A DNA stretch of 64,000 nt from Geodermatophilus africanus (GCF_900107105.1 NZ_FNOT01000006.1:62001-126000); one strand, 5' to 3'. Positions 18,633 to 28,639 are shown, counted from the stretch's first letter. Numbers and translations: made by a program. The notes: generated by a model from the sequence alone, not told the origin.

Positions 18633-20183
18633 TCAGTGGGCGAAGTGCCGGGTCCCGGTCAGGTAGAGCGGGATGCCGGCGGCGGCCGCGGCCGCGACGA
18701 CCTCCTCGTCGCGCACCGAGCCACCGGGCTGCACGACCGCCCGCACGCCGGCGTCGAGCAGCACCTGCAGGCCGTCGGCGAAGGGGAAGAAGGCGTCCGA
18801 GGCGGCGACCGACCCGGCGGCCCGGTCCCCCGCCCGGGTCACGGCCAACCGCGCGGAGTCCACCCGGTTCACCTGGCCCATGCCGACGCCGACGGTGGCC
18901 TTGTCGTGGGCCAGCAGGATGGCGTTGCTCTTCACCGCGCGGACCGAGCGCCAGGCGAACACCAGGTCGTCGAGGCCGGCGGCGTCCAGCGGCTCCCCGG
19001 TCGCGAGGGTCCAGGTGGTGGGGTCGTCGCCGGGCGCGTCGATGCGGTCGGCGCTCTGCAGCAGCAGCCCACCGCTGACCGGGCGCAGCTCGGTGGCCGG
19101 TCGGTCGCTCGCGCCCAGCCGCAGCAGCCGGATGTTCCTCTTCGCGGTGAGCACCTGCAGCGCGTCCGCGGTGAAGGACGGCGCGACGACGACCTCGGTG
19201 AACACCTCGGCCACCTGCTCGGCCATGGTGAGGTCCACCTCGCGGTTGGCCGCGATCACCCCGCCGAAGGCCGAGACCGGGTCGCAGGCGTGCGCCTTGC
19301 GGTGCGCCGAGGCGATGTCGGTGCCGACGGCGATGCCGCAGGGGTTGGCGTGCTTGATGATCGCCACGCACGGGTCGGCGTGGTCGTGCGCGGCCCGCCA
19401 GGCGGCGTCGGTGTCGACGTAGTTGTTGTAGGACATCTCCTTGCCGTGCAACTGCTCGGCCTGCGCCAGGCCCGGGCGGCCGCTGCGGTAGAGCGCCGCC
19501 TGCTGGTGCGGGTTCTCGCCGTAGCGCAGCACGTCGGCGCGCTCCCAGCTCGCCGCCACCCACGCCGGGAAGACGGTGTCCTTCTCCGGCGCCAGGACGC
19601 TGCCCATCCACGAGGCCACGGCGATGTCGTAGGTCGCGGTGTGCCGGAACGCCGCCGCGGCCAGGGACCGCCGCTCGGCCAGGGTGAAGCCCCCGGCGGA
19701 GACTGCGGCCAGGACGTCGCCGTAGCGGGCCGGGTCGACCACGACGGCCACCGACGGGTGATTCTTCGCCGACGCGCGGACCATGGCCGGGCCGCCGATG
19801 TCGATCTGCTCCACGCACTCGTCCGGGGCAGCACCCGAGGCCACCGTCTCGGTGAACGGGTAGAGGTTCACCACGACCAGGTCGAACGGCGCGATGCCGA
19901 GGTCCTCGAGCTGCCGCACGTGCTCGGGCCTGCGGCGGTCGGCCAGCAGACCGGCGTGCACCGCGGGGTGCAGCGTCTTGACCCGCCCGTCGAGGCATTC
20001 GGGGAAGCCGGTGACCTGCTCGACCGGGGTCACCGGGACCCCGGCGTCGGCGATGCGGCGGGCGGTCGCGCCGGTGCTCACCAGCTCGACGCCGGCGTCG
20101 GCCAGGGCGCGGGCCAGCTCCTCGATGCCGGTCTTGTCGTAGACACCGAGCAGGGCGCGGCGGATCGGGGTGCGGTCGCTCAT
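18633..20183 (-). CDS. purH: Bifunctional AICAR transformylase / IMP cyclohydrolase
   Basis: A 516-residue enzyme for the last two steps of IMP synthesis. The N-terminal MGS-like cyclohydrolase domain shows [40 protein letters not shown] and NLYPFTETV. The C-terminal transformylase domain shows [13 protein letters not shown], the catalytic KHANPCG motif (about residue 260), and [15 protein letters not shown]. The ATG at 20183 overlaps the purN stop by 4 bp (ATGA), so purN and purH are translationally coupled. FolD, made nearby, supplies the formyl donor. Confidence 0.96.
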   Translation of the reverse strand: MSDRTPIRRALLGVYDKTGIEELARALADAGVELVSTGATARRIADAGVPVTPVEQVTGFPECLDGRVKTLHPAVHAGLLADRRRPEHVRQLEDLGIAPFDLVVVNLYPFTETVASGAAPDECVEQIDIGGPAMVRASAKNHPSVAVVVDPARYGDVLAAVSAGGFTLAERRSLAAAAFRHTATYDIAVASWMGSVLAPEKDTVFPAWVAASWERADVLRYGENPHQQAALYRSGRPGLAQAEQLHGKEMSYNNYVDTDAAWRAAHDHADPCVAIIKHANPCGIAVGTDIASAHRKAHACDPVSAFGGVIAANREVDLTMAEQVAEVFTEVVVAPSFTADALQVLTAKRNIRLLRLGASDRPATELRPVSGGLLLQSADRIDAPGDDPTTWTLATGEPLDAAGLDDLVFAWRSVRAVKSNAILLAHDKATVGVGMGQVNRVDSARLAVTRAGDRAAGSVAASDAFFPFADGLQVLLDAGVRAVVQPGGSVRDEEVVAAAAAAGIPLYLTGTRHFAH

Positions 20184-20797
20184 CGGGGGTCCTCCGTGGT
20201 CTCGGGGCCGAGGCCGGCGACCACGCGCGCGACCGTCTCCACCAGGAGCTCGCGCTCCACGTCCTTGATCCGTTCGTGCAGCCGCGCCTCGTCGTCCCCG
20301 GGAAACACGGGCACCTCGCGCTGGGCGATCACCGGTCCGGTGTCGACGCCGGCGTCCACCCAGTGCACCGTGCTGCCGGTGGCGTCGACACCTGCGGCGA
20401 GCGCGTCGCGGACGGCGTGCGCGCCGGGGAACGCCGGCAGCAGCGCGGGGTGGGTGTTGAGCAGCCGGCCGCCGAAGCCGTCCAGCACGGCCGGGCCGAC
20501 GATCTTCATGAACCCCGCGGAGACCACCAGGTCGGGCCGGTGCGCGCCGATGGCGGCGGCCAGCGCGCGGTCCCAGGCGGCGCGGTCGGGGTGGTCGCGC
20601 AGCGCGACGGTGAAGGTCGGGACGCCGCGGCGGCGGGCGTGCCGGAGCCCAGGGGCGTCGCGGTCGCTGCCGACGGCGACCACGGTGGCCGGGTACCCCG
20701 GGTCCTCCGCGGCGGTCAACAGGGCCTCGCACAGCGACCCGGTCCCCGACAGCAGGACGACGACCCGCGCCCGCGCGGACGTCTCGGCAGCGGGCAC
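20180..20797 (-). CDS. purN: Phosphoribosylglycinamide formyltransferase
   Basis: A 205-residue folate-dependent GAR transformylase (third step of purine synthesis). Diagnostic segments are [29 protein letters not shown], the catalytic Asn/His in [22 protein letters not shown] (about residue 110) and the catalytic Asp in [14 protein letters not shown] (about 148). It starts with GTG at 20797 and is coupled to purH. The PerM-like gene lies just upstream, matching the Rv0955-purN-purH order in mycobacteria. Confidence 0.95.
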   Translation of the reverse strand: MPAAETSARARVVVLLSGTGSLCEALLTAAEDPGYPATVVAVGSDRDAPGLRHARRRGVPTFTVALRDHPDRAAWDRALAAAIGAHRPDLVVSAGFMKIVGPAVLDGFGGRLLNTHPALLPAFPGAHAVRDALAAGVDATGSTVHWVDAGVDTGPVIAQREVPVFPGDDEARLHERIKDVERELLVETVARVVAGLGPETTEDPR

Positions 20798-20811
20798 GGC
20801 AGCGACCCTAA

Positions 20812-20870
20812 AGGACCCCCTTGCCCCCTACTGCCCGCGAGCTCGCAGGGGGCCCCTGCAAGGGGGCCGG
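20812..20870 (-). repeat. 3'-end palindromic element (family A), inverted copy
   Basis: Stem GGACCCCCTTGCCCCC / GGGGCCCCTGCAAGGGGGCC around core CCCGCGAGCTCGCAGG. It lies 8 bp after the PerM-like stop and is oriented opposite to most copies relative to the gene. Confidence 0.75.
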
Positions 20871-20877
20871 GAGTCTC

Positions 20878-22074
20878 TCAGCCGAGGGCGCGCCAGCGGG
20901 TGACCGCTGCGGCGAGGGCCCCCGCCAGGCCGGCCTGCAGGGCCACCGCGAGCCCGGTCGCCACCGGCGGCGCCCCGACGTCGGCCAGCCAGCCGTCGCC
21001 GAGCGAGCCGCCGGCGCCCCAGGTGAGGAGGCCGCAGGCGAGCCCGAGCAGCACGCCCGCCAGGACGCCCCAGAGCCCGGCGACGACGGAGCCGCCGTCG
21101 GGGTCGCGCAGCCGCCGGCCGAGCGTGGTGCCGGCGACCAGGCCCGCGAGCGCGGGCAGCACCTGGGAGGCGAAGGCCAGCAGCGGCACCGCCTGAGTGT
21201 CGGGCAGGGCGGCCAGCAGTGGCAGGGCCGGGACCGCCCCGAGCGTCACGCCGTGCACGGAGACGAGGGTGCCGCTGCCGACGGCGAACCCCGGGCCGGC
21301 GGCCACGCCGATCGCGGCCGCGGCGGCGTTGGGCAGCAGCAGGACGCCGAGCGCCAGGAGCCCGACCGCGCCGGCGCCCGACCCGCCGAGGGACCGCGAC
21401 AGCGTGGCGTACCCCCCGGTGTCCGCGGCCAGGGCCACCGCCACCACCAGCAACCCGAGGGCGACGGCGGTCAGCAACCCGGCCCCGGTGGCGCGCAGCA
21501 GCGGCCGCACCGGGCCGGGCGCGGAGTCCAGCACGTCGTCGAGCAGGCCGGAGTCGCGCGCAGCCCCCCAGCCGACGGCGAGCAGGGCGAGCACCGCGCT
21601 GCCGATCGCGGACCGCAGCAGGTCGACCTGCGCGTCCGGGGCGGTGACCAGCAGCCCGACGAGCACGGCGAGCACCGTGTGCGTCGCGACCGCCGTGGTC
21701 ACGACGCCGACCAGCGGCCGCCCGCCGGGGAGGTCGCAGGCGCGGACGACGCCGCGGCCGGCGCTGGACAGGCCCCAGGCGACGGCCAGGGTGAGCAGCA
21801 GCGGCGCGAGCACCAGCGGGCCGGACCCGAGCACCAGGCCGCCGCCCTGGGCCAGCAGCCACAGCCGGCCGGCCAGGCGCGCCGATCCGGCGACCGGCAT
21901 CCCGCCGGCCGGGTCGAGCGTCTGCACGACGACCGACGCGAGGCCCACGCCGAGCAGGCCGAGCACCGTGACGGCGGCGGTCGCCAGGGCGGCCAGGACG
22001 GGGGCGTGCCGCGACGGGGAGGCGCCCGGGTCCCGCTGCCCGGGGAGGCTCAGTCGGGCGAGCAGGGAGACCAC
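20878..22074 (-). CDS. DUF6350 / PerM-like integral membrane protein
   Basis: A 398-residue protein with about ten predicted transmembrane helices, very rich in Leu, Val, Ala and Gly (for example PVLAALATAAVTVLGLLGVGL, LLVVAVALAADTGGY, LLALGVLLLPNAAAAAIGVAAGPGFAVGSG). The conserved GPGFAVGSGTLVS segment and its position upstream of purN agree with the DUF6350 family, which includes M. tuberculosis PerM (Rv0955), a protein linked to cell division and persistence. Function here is by analogy only. The GTG at 22074 lies close to the first helix. Confidence 0.8.
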   Translation of the reverse strand: MVSLLARLSLPGQRDPGASPSRHAPVLAALATAAVTVLGLLGVGLASVVVQTLDPAGGMPVAGSARLAGRLWLLAQGGGLVLGSGPLVLAPLLLTLAVAWGLSSAGRGVVRACDLPGGRPLVGVVTTAVATHTVLAVLVGLLVTAPDAQVDLLRSAIGSAVLALLAVGWGAARDSGLLDDVLDSAPGPVRPLLRATGAGLLTAVALGLLVVAVALAADTGGYATLSRSLGGSGAGAVGLLALGVLLLPNAAAAAIGVAAGPGFAVGSGTLVSVHGVTLGAVPALPLLAALPDTQAVPLLAFASQVLPALAGLVAGTTLGRRLRDPDGGSVVAGLWGVLAGVLLGLACGLLTWGAGGSLGDGWLADVGAPPVATGLAVALQAGLAGALAAAVTRWRALG

Positions 22075-22151
22075 GCCACCACTGTCCCAAGGCCGGGCCC
22101 CGGATCGCCGGACCACGCGCCCGGCGGATCCGAGGAACGCCGTGAGCCGGA

Positions 22152-23339
22152 CTACGCCGACGGCTCGGACCCGGCGCCCGAGGCCGTCGAGCCGCCCGCC
22201 CGGCCGGGTCCCGGCTCGTCCCCGGGCGGCGGCGCGGCCGAGCCGGGCGGGTCCGGCGGGGGCTGCACCGGGGCGGACGGCGACTGCCCGTACCCGGGCT
22301 GCGGCCCGGCCGGCTGCCAGGGCTGTCCCGGCGGCGGGGCGGGCCAGCTCGTTCGGGCCGGGGTCACACCGACGCCGGCGTGCGGCCGGCGCACCAGCGT
22401 GAGGACGGCGACGACGGCGGCCGCGGCCGCCGTGAGCACGGTCAGCATCGCGAAGAGGCTGAAACCGCCCTCGAAGGTGCTCAGCCACTGGACGAGGGTC
22501 AGCAGGAGGGCCAGCGAGGTGAGGCCCACGGTGACCGAGCCGCGCGGGAACGGCAGGCCGAGGTCCACGACGGCAGGCAGCAGGGACCACACCGCGGCGA
22601 GCACGAGCAGCCCGGCTGCGGTGGTGACCAGCCAGAAGTCGAAGCCGTTGACGGACTCGGCGAAGCCGAACCCGAAGTCGAAGGTGAACCACGGCAGCGC
22701 GGCGAAGAGCACGAACGCCACCGCACAGGCGGCCACGAGCCAGTCGCCGCGGCCCAGGCGCCTGCGGTCGAGGCCGACCTGCGGGCCGCTGCGGGACGGC
22801 GCCCACGGCCCGGCCGGGGGTTGCTGACCGTACGGCTGCCCCCCGGGCATCTGCTGGCCGTACGCCGCGCCCGGGCCGTACCAGCCCCACGGCGACTGGC
22901 CGTAGGGCGGCTGACCCTCGGGCTGCGGGTACGGCGCGCCGTGGCCGGGCTGCTGCCCGTAGGTCCCCTGCCCGTAGGACCCCTGCCCGTAGGACCCCCA
23001 CCCGTAGCCGAACCCGGGCTGCTGCCCGTGGCCCGGCTGGCCGTAGCCCGGCTGGCCGTAGCCCGGCTGGCCGTAGCCCGGCTGGCCGTAGCCCGGCTGG
23101 CCGTAGCCCGGGTGGCCGTAGGGGCTCTGGGCGTACGGAGGCTGGCCGTGGTCCGGCCCGTAGGGCGTGCCGTAGCCGGGCTGCCCGTACCCCGGTGGGC
23201 CGTGGGACGGCGGCTGCTGCCCGTACCCCGGGTGCGCCGGCCCCGGCTCGGCCCGCCCCCCGTCCGGACGGCGCTCACCCTCGCCCTCGCCCGGTTGGCG
23301 CCCGTACCCGCCCGGGAGCTGCGGCGGCTGACTGGTCAT
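22152..23339 (-). CDS. Membrane protein with tandem GYGQP repeats
   Basis: A 395-residue protein. The first ~230 residues are Gly/Pro/Tyr/Gln-rich with tandem GYGQP and related units ([13 protein letters not shown], then five near-perfect copies around residues 75-100, then YGQG variants). Then come four to five helices ([78 protein letters not shown]), and a second Pro/Gly-rich tail. It is the positional equivalent of M. tuberculosis Rv0954, between sucD and the PerM-like gene. The ATG at 23339 is clear. Confidence 0.82.
   Translation of the reverse strand: MTSQPPQLPGGYGRQPGEGEGERRPDGGRAEPGPAHPGYGQQPPSHGPPGYGQPGYGTPYGPDHGQPPYAQSPYGHPGYGQPGYGQPGYGQPGYGQPGYGQPGHGQQPGFGYGWGSYGQGSYGQGTYGQQPGHGAPYPQPEGQPPYGQSPWGWYGPGAAYGQQMPGGQPYGQQPPAGPWAPSRSGPQVGLDRRRLGRGDWLVAACAVAFVLFAALPWFTFDFGFGFAESVNGFDFWLVTTAAGLLVLAAVWSLLPAVVDLGLPFPRGSVTVGLTSLALLLTLVQWLSTFEGGFSLFAMLTVLTAAAAAVVAVLTLVRRPHAGVGVTPARTSWPAPPPGQPWQPAGPQPGYGQSPSAPVQPPPDPPGSAAPPPGDEPGPGRAGGSTASGAGSEPSA
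23034..23115 (-). repeat. In-gene 15-bp tandem repeat coding GYGQP
   Basis: Five almost identical 15-bp units (GGCTGGCCGTAGCCC on the + strand) stand head to tail. Near-identity at synonymous positions suggests recent slippage expansion, so copy number probably varies among strains. Confidence 0.85.
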
Positions 23340-23529
23340 GGCGGACGCTCCTCGGTCGTGGCCCGGGGATCGCGCGGGCCCTGGACACCGCCCGGCGGCA
23401 CGTGGACCGCGGCGCCCGGCGTCCCCGGGACGACGGTATCGAGATGCGAGAGCGCCGCTGCCCGGTGACCCCCTGGGGGCCACCGGGCAGCGGGTGGCGT
23501 GCTGGAACGGCCACCCTCCAGGTCCCGCC

Positions 23530-23614
23530 GGCCCCGTCCCGGGTCCCGCCTGAGCTCGCTCGCGAAGGCTGGGGAGGACGGGGCCTTGGACGAGGAGTGG
23601 GGAGGACGGGGTCC
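23530..23614 (-). repeat. 3'-end palindromic element (family A) after sucD
   Basis: Stem GGCCCCGTCC / GGACGGGGTCC with an internal duplication of the right arm (TGGGGAGGACGGGG, also near 23570). It lies directly after the sucD stop. Confidence 0.75.
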
Positions 23615-23618
23615 TCTC

Positions 23619-24497
23619 TCAGGCGCCGACGAGCTCCCGCATCAGGCGGGCCGTCTCCGACGGGGTCTTGCCGACGCGCACGCCGGCGGCCTCGAGGGCC
23701 TCCTTCTTGGCCTGCGCGGTACCGGCCGAGCCGGAGACGATCGCGCCGGCGTGGCCCATCGTCTTGCCCTCGGGGGCGGTGAAGCCGGCGACGTAGCCGA
23801 CGACGGGCTTGGTGACGTTGGCCGCGATGAAGTCGGCGGCCCGCTCCTCGGCGTCGCCGCCGATCTCACCGATCATGACGATGGCCTCGGTCTCCGGGTC
23901 GTCCTGGAAGGCCTGCAGGCAGTCGATGTGGGTGGTGCCGATGACCGGGTCGCCACCGATGCCGACGCAGGTGGAGAACCCGATGTCGCGCAGCTCGTAC
24001 ATCATCTGGTAGGTCAGCGTGCCGGACTTGCTGACCAGCCCGATCTTGCCCTGCTTGGTGATGTTGGCCGGGATGATGCCGGCGTTCGAGCGCCCGGGGC
24101 TGATCAGGCCGGGGCAGTTCGGGCCGATGATGCGGGTCGAGCCGCCCTGGGCGTGGGCCCAGACGTAGGTCGAGTCGTGCACCGGGATGCCCTCGGTGAT
24201 GACGACGGCGAGCCCGACCTGGGCGTCGACGGCCTCGATGACGGCGTTCTTCGCGCCGGCGGGCGGGACGAAGATGACGCTGACGTCGGCGCCGGTCTCC
24301 TTCATCGCCTCGGCCACGCTGCCGAAGACGGGGACGCTGGCGCCGTCGAAGTCGACGCTCTGGCCGGCCTTCTTCGGGTTCACGCCGCCGACGATCGCCG
24401 TCCCCGAGGACAGCATGCGCTGCGTGTGCTTGCGCCCCTCGGAGCCGGTCATGCCCTGGACGATGACCTTGCTGTTCTCGTTGAGGAAGATCGACAT
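23619..24497 (-). CDS. sucD: Succinate--CoA ligase, alpha subunit
   Basis: A 292-residue subunit of the TCA-cycle enzyme that couples succinyl-CoA cleavage to NTP formation. The CoA-binding Rossmann domain starts at [20 protein letters not shown]. The phospho-accepting His is in [14 protein letters not shown] (about residue 245). [12 protein letters not shown] and [16 protein letters not shown] are typical. It follows sucC by 95 bp with a family A repeat between them. Confidence 0.96.
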   Translation of the reverse strand: MSIFLNENSKVIVQGMTGSEGRKHTQRMLSSGTAIVGGVNPKKAGQSVDFDGASVPVFGSVAEAMKETGADVSVIFVPPAGAKNAVIEAVDAQVGLAVVITEGIPVHDSTYVWAHAQGGSTRIIGPNCPGLISPGRSNAGIIPANITKQGKIGLVSKSGTLTYQMMYELRDIGFSTCVGIGGDPVIGTTHIDCLQAFQDDPETEAIVMIGEIGGDAEERAADFIAANVTKPVVGYVAGFTAPEGKTMGHAGAIVSGSAGTAQAKKEALEAAGVRVGKTPSETARLMRELVGA

Positions 24498-24531
24498 CTG
24501 CGGAAGTCCTGTTCTCAGGCGTGGAGGGGGG

Positions 24532-24588
24532 TGGCCCCTCTGCAGGGCCCGGCCGCGAGCTCGCGAGCGGTGGGGGGCAGAGGGGTCC
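24532..24588 (-). repeat. 3'-end palindromic element (family A) inside the sucCD operon
   Basis: Stem GGCCCCTCTGC / GCAGAGGGGTCC, core CGCGAGCTCGCGAGCGG. It stands between sucC and sucD, which must be made in equal amounts, so it is unlikely to be a full terminator. Confidence 0.8.
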
Positions 24589-24592
24589 TCTT

Positions 24593-25753
24593 TCAGGCGG
24601 CGAGCTCGGCGGCCCGGCGAGCGGCGCCGTCCATCGTGTCCACCAGGGTCACCAGCGGGTGGTTGGCCTCGGCGAGGATCCGCCGGCCCTCCTCCACGTT
24701 GTTGCCGTCGAGCCGGACGACCAGCGGCTTGGTCGCCTCATCGCCGAGTAGCTGCAGCGCGTGCACGATGCCGTTGGCGACCTCGTCGCAGGCGGTGATC
24801 CCGCCGAAGACGTTGACGAAGACGCTCTTGACGGCGGGGTCGGACAGGATGATGTGCAGCCCGTTGGCCATGACCTCGGCCGAGGCGCCACCACCGATGT
24901 CGAGGAAGTTGGCCGGCTTCACGCCGCCGAACTCCTCGCCGGCATACGCGACGACGTCCAGGGTGCTCATCACGAGCCCGGCGCCGTTGCCGATGATGCC
25001 GACCACGCCCTCGAGCTTGACGTAGTTGAGGTCCTTCTCCTTGGCCGCGGCCTCCAGCGGGTCGGCCGAGGCGGTGTCCTCGAGCTCCTCGTGCTCGGCG
25101 TGCCGGAAGCGGGCGTTCTCGTCGAGGGTCACCTTCGCGTCCAGCGCGAGGACGGTGCCGTCGGGGGCCTTGGCCAGCGGGTTGACCTCGACCAGGGTGG
25201 CGTCCTCCTTGGCGAAGGTGTCCCACAGCTGGACGGCGATGGCGATCACCTGGTCGCGCACCCCGGCGGGGAAGCCGGCGGCGTCGACGATCTCGGTGGC
25301 CTTGGCTGTGTCGACGCCGGTGGTGGCCTCCACAGGGATGCGGGCCAGCGCCTCGGGGCGCTCGACGGCGAGCTGCTCGATCTCCATGCCGCCCTCGACG
25401 CTGGCCATGGCCAGGAAGGTGCGGTTGGCGCGGTCGAGCAGGTAGGAGAAGTAGTACTCCTCGGCGATGTCGCTGGCCTGGGCGACCATCACGCGGTGGG
25501 TGATGTGGCCCTTGATGTCCAGACCGAGGATGTCCTGGGCGCGGGCACGGGCCTCGTCGGCGTCGTCGGCGAGCTTGACGCCGCCGGCCTTGCCGCGCCC
25601 GCCGGTCTTCACCTGCGCCTTGACCACGACCGTCGTGCCGATCTCGCGGGCGATCGCCTCCGCCTGCTCGGGGGTCTCGGCGACGCCGCCGGGGAGCACG
25701 GGGACACCGTGCGAGGCCAACAGGTCACGGGCCTGGTACTCGAAGAGATCCAC
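24593..25753 (-). CDS. sucC: Succinate--CoA ligase, beta subunit
   Basis: A 386-residue ATP-grasp subunit. The N-terminus [27 protein letters not shown] and the [21 protein letters not shown] nucleotide-binding segment are diagnostic, as are [23 protein letters not shown] and [12 protein letters not shown]. The GTG start has no clear Shine-Dalgarno site but a TACGGT box 8 nt upstream, so it may be leaderless. It is the first gene of sucC-sucD. Confidence 0.96.
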   Translation of the reverse strand: MDLFEYQARDLLASHGVPVLPGGVAETPEQAEAIAREIGTTVVVKAQVKTGGRGKAGGVKLADDADEARARAQDILGLDIKGHITHRVMVAQASDIAEEYYFSYLLDRANRTFLAMASVEGGMEIEQLAVERPEALARIPVEATTGVDTAKATEIVDAAGFPAGVRDQVIAIAVQLWDTFAKEDATLVEVNPLAKAPDGTVLALDAKVTLDENARFRHAEHEELEDTASADPLEAAAKEKDLNYVKLEGVVGIIGNGAGLVMSTLDVVAYAGEEFGGVKPANFLDIGGGASAEVMANGLHIILSDPAVKSVFVNVFGGITACDEVANGIVHALQLLGDEATKPLVVRLDGNNVEEGRRILAEANHPLVTLVDTMDGAARRAAELAA

Positions 25754-25761
25754 GAACAGGC

Positions 25762-25767
25762 ACCGTA
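25762..25767 (-). promoter_or_regulatory. Leaderless -10 box before sucC
   Basis: TACGGT on the minus strand ends 8 nt before the sucC GTG; no ribosome-binding site is seen between. The rest of the 196-bp gap to 25950 shows nothing else I can support. Confidence 0.45.
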
Positions 25768-25949
25768 TCCCCCGCCCGGTGCGGGCCGTGCACCGGCGCT
25801 GGCGGCTTAGGGGGCATCACACGGCAGCGGCGGCCCGGAGCCCGCGACGACGAGCAGCCGGAGCCGGGCGCCCATCAGCTCCCCGCCTCGCGACCGCCCA
25901 GCTCACGGCCCGGGGGGCGCCGGCGGGCCCGGCCGGGTGCCCGCCGCGG

Positions 25950-26333
25950 TCAGCGGCCGAGCCGGCCCCGAAGCCACTCGGTGATCTCCTCGGCCGGCCT
26001 GCCGGGCGGGAAGACCCGGGTGGGGCCGGGCGGGTCGGCGTCCGCGCCGCAGGCGAACAGGACGACGTCGTCCACGCCGCGGTCGGCGAGCAGCGCCGCC
26101 AGCCGGGCCAGCAGCACGGGCGCGTCGGCGCCGGAGCAAGGGAGACCAACGGCGTCGGCGTCCTCCTGGACGACGGTGGCGGCGAGCGCCTCCGGCGACA
26201 GCCGGCCGGCGTGCACGACCTCCATGCCCGCGTCGCGCAGACCACGGGCCACCACGGTGGCGGCGCGGTCCGCGGCGTCGTCCCCCGGTGTGGCGACGAC
26301 GACGCGGATGCGCTCCCCGCCGGGCGTGGTCAC
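25950..26333 (-). CDS. Cobalamin-binding-domain-like protein lacking the ligand histidine
   Basis: A 127-residue single-domain protein that aligns by eye with the C-terminal B12 domain of methylmalonyl-CoA mutase: IRVVVATPGDDAADRAATVVARGLRDAGMEVVHAGRLSPEAL and EDADAVGLPCSGADA. In true B12 binders the first segment carries DxHxxG (GLDGHDRG); here it reads GDDAADRA, so the cobalt-ligating His is gone. It may have lost cofactor binding or act as a protein-interaction or redox-sensing module. The GTG start overlaps the stop of the membrane-protein gene upstream (GTGA), so the two are co-translated. Confidence 0.75.
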   Translation of the reverse strand: MTTPGGERIRVVVATPGDDAADRAATVVARGLRDAGMEVVHAGRLSPEALAATVVQEDADAVGLPCSGADAPVLLARLAALLADRGVDDVVLFACGADADPPGPTRVFPPGRPAEEITEWLRGRLGR

Positions 26334-27373
26334 CGGGCCGGCGTGCGGCGCAGCCGCCAGGCCAGCACCGTGAGGACGACGTAGCCGATACCGGCCAGCA
26401 GCAGGCCCACGCCGGGCAGCGTCCACTCCAGCTCGTCGGAGACCACGGCGTCGCGCAGCCCGCCCAGGCCCGCGGCGAGGACGACGGCGGCGATGGCGAG
26501 CAGGCCGCCGACCGCGGCCAGCCGCGGCCGCAGCGAGGGGGCCAGGACCGAGCACAGCACGACGGCGCCGGCGAGCAGCAGACCCCCGAGCAGGGCCAGC
26601 CCCGGACGCTCGAGCAGCCCCTGCGGCCCCTCCTGCTCGACCACGACCTGCAGCCCGGTGGTCGGATCGGTGACGATGCGGTCGGGGAGGTCGGCGGCCG
26701 GCAGCACCAGGCAGAGCACGGCGCCCACCCCGAGCAGCACCGCGGCACCGGCGAGGGCCGGGCGGGCGGGGTCGAGGGCGCCGGCGTCCTCCATGACGGT
26801 GCGGCCCCAGGCCGCCATCGCGAGCACGCCGGCCAGCACGGTGAGGCCGAGCGCGACGACGCCGAGCACCCAGCCGGACCCGACGTCGACCGAGCTGGTG
26901 AGCACCCGCTGACCGGCGATCACCTCGACGCCCGGCCGGACGGTGGAGGTGCTGGCCCGGTACAGCTCGATCAGCAGCAGGCCCACCGCCAGCACGCCGC
27001 CGATCCTGGCGAAGGCGAGGCCGAAGCGCGGCACGCGGCCGGCCGCGAGACCGCCGCCGACCGCCGCCGAGGTCAGCGGCACCACCAGGCCGGCGAGCAG
27101 GCCGAGCGTCCCCGCGCTCTGCGACACCTCCGTGCCGCCGATGACGAGGTAGGTGGGGAGGAGCCCGGCCGCCCCGGTCAGCCCGGCGAGGGCGAGCAGC
27201 ACCCCGGTCACGCGGGCGAGCACCGGCGGGTCGCCGAGGACCAGCCCGTCGGCCGGCACCGCGGGGGCCGGCTCGGGCGGGCGGCGAGGTCCGGCGCGGC
27301 GAGCGGAGGGGCGCGCCGTCGTCCCCTCGGGCCGGGTCGAGCGGTCGCGGGTGGAGCCATCGCGGGCGACCAC
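26330..27373 (-). CDS. Multi-span membrane protein, unknown function
   Basis: A protein of about 347 residues with an Arg/Pro-rich cytoplasmic N-terminus (~45 residues) and eight to nine predicted helices (VTGVLLALAGLTGAAGLL, GLLAGLVVPLTSAAVGGG, IGGVLAVGLLLIELY, VLGVVALGLTVLAGVLAMA, AGAAVLLGVGAVLCLVLPA, LLGGLLLAGAVVLCSVL, and others to the C-terminus). I chose the GTG at 27373 with AGGGGG just upstream over the GTG at 27412. No family recognised. It is coupled to the B12-domain-like gene by a 4-bp overlap. Confidence 0.72.
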   Translation of the reverse strand: MVARDGSTRDRSTRPEGTTARPSARRAGPRRPPEPAPAVPADGLVLGDPPVLARVTGVLLALAGLTGAAGLLPTYLVIGGTEVSQSAGTLGLLAGLVVPLTSAAVGGGLAAGRVPRFGLAFARIGGVLAVGLLLIELYRASTSTVRPGVEVIAGQRVLTSSVDVGSGWVLGVVALGLTVLAGVLAMAAWGRTVMEDAGALDPARPALAGAAVLLGVGAVLCLVLPAADLPDRIVTDPTTGLQVVVEQEGPQGLLERPGLALLGGLLLAGAVVLCSVLAPSLRPRLAAVGGLLAIAAVVLAAGLGGLRDAVVSDELEWTLPGVGLLLAGIGYVVLTVLAWRLRRTPAR

Positions 27374-27529
27374 GGTTCCCCCTTCGTCTCGGTCACGAAC
27401 TGGCCTCGGCACGTGGCGTCGATGTGACGATCACCACACCGCAGCTTTACCGTCAGGTGAATTGGGCATCCCACGGAGGCCTCCAACCCCGGGGGACAGC
27501 CCGGTCAGCGGTCCCGACGGGGAGGAACG

Positions 27530-28426
27530 ATGCACGCAGCCAGCGACCCGGAGTGCGGTCCAGCGTCGCACGCCGGCAGCGGCGGGCCCGGAGCGCCACG
27601 GCACCCGGCGCGGTCGCTGGTGAGCCTGGCCACGCTGACCGGCGGGCTCACCGAACTGGCCCTCGTCGGGGCCCACGCGCTCATCTACCCGCTGGGCACC
27701 CGCACCGAGCGGCTGCGCCCCGACCCGCGGTGCCGCCCCGGGGAACAGCCGCCCGCAGTGCGCGCGCTGTTCGCCGACGACCCCCTCGCCGCCCGCGTCC
27801 CCGTCGTCCTCGTGCACGGCCTGATCGACAACCACTCGGTCTTCGCGGTGATGCGGCGCAGCCTCCGCCGCCGGGGGTTCACCTCCGTCTGCTCCTGGAA
27901 CTACAGCCCGCTGCTCGCCGACGTGGCGCGCGGCGCCGCGGACCTCGGCGTGCACCTGGAACAGATCTGCGAGAAGACCGGGCACGAGCGGGTGCACGTC
28001 GTCGGGCACAGCCTGGGCGGCCTGCTCGCCCGCTACCACGTGCAGCGCCAAGGCGGCGACCGGCACGTCGAGTCGCTGGTGACCCTGGGGTCGCCGCACC
28101 AGGGATCGGTGCTGGCACACCTGCTGCCCACCCCGCTGGTGCGCCAGCTCCGGCCGGGCTCGGCGCTGCTCCAGGAGCTGGCGGAGCCCGCGCCGGGCAT
28201 CCGCACCCCCGTGACCGCGGTCTACAGCGACCTCGACCAGGTCGTCCTCCCCACCCGCGCCGGGCGCTGCGACCACCCGGACCTGCAGGCCCGCAACGTG
28301 CTGGTCCGCGGGGTGGGCCACATGTCCCTGCCCTTCCACCGCACCGTCCTCGACGAGGTCGCCGCCACCCTCGCCGGCCGGCGGCGCCCGCTCGCCGAGA
28401 CCCCCGCACCGGCCGCCGTCGCCTGA
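27530..28426 (+). CDS. Alpha/beta hydrolase, lipase-like
   Basis: A 298-residue hydrolase. The oxyanion segment VPVVLVHGLIDNHSVF (about residue 90), nucleophile elbow GHSLGG (about 163), an Asp in VYSDLDQVV (about 236) and His in GVGHMSLPFH (about 265) form a plausible catalytic triad. The pattern resembles PGAP1/LipA-type lipases with GSPHQGS after the elbow. There is no clear cleavable signal; a mildly hydrophobic stretch (TELALVGAHALIYPLG) precedes the core. A GAGGAAC site lies just before the ATG. Confidence 0.85.
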   Translation: MHAASDPECGPASHAGSGGPGAPRHPARSLVSLATLTGGLTELALVGAHALIYPLGTRTERLRPDPRCRPGEQPPAVRALFADDPLAARVPVVLVHGLIDNHSVFAVMRRSLRRRGFTSVCSWNYSPLLADVARGAADLGVHLEQICEKTGHERVHVVGHSLGGLLARYHVQRQGGDRHVESLVTLGSPHQGSVLAHLLPTPLVRQLRPGSALLQELAEPAPGIRTPVTAVYSDLDQVVLPTRAGRCDHPDLQARNVLVRGVGHMSLPFHRTVLDEVAATLAGRRRPLAETPAPAAVA

Positions 28427-28449
28427 GGACCACACCCCTTCCCCTCGCC

Positions 28450-28503
28450 GGCCCCGTCCAGGGCACCGCCCCGAGCTCGCGAGGGGTGGGGAGGACGGGG
28501 TCC
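28450..28503 (+). repeat. 3'-end palindromic element (family A) after the lipase gene
   Basis: Stem GGCCCCGTCC / GGACGGGGTCC, core CCGAGCTCGCGAGGGG, 24 bp after the lipase stop. Confidence 0.75.
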
Positions 28504-28639
28504 CTCTACCTGCAGGAGGGCCACCTCCTGCCTCCCGCCTGGCAGGGGGGCCGCCCCATGTACCCCGCCCGCCACACCCGCCCCACGCGGAGCAGACGTG
28601 TCGACACTCCGGACGCCGGTGACTCACGACGGACCTGAC

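Noticed and set aside
23034-23115. CRISPR-like short tandem repeats
   Set aside because: The 15-bp units have no spacers and encode GYGQP in frame within a gene.
27421-27440. CRP/GlxR-like site (GTGACGATCAC)
   Set aside because: The half-sites are only 3 bp apart, not the 6 bp expected for CRP-type operators.
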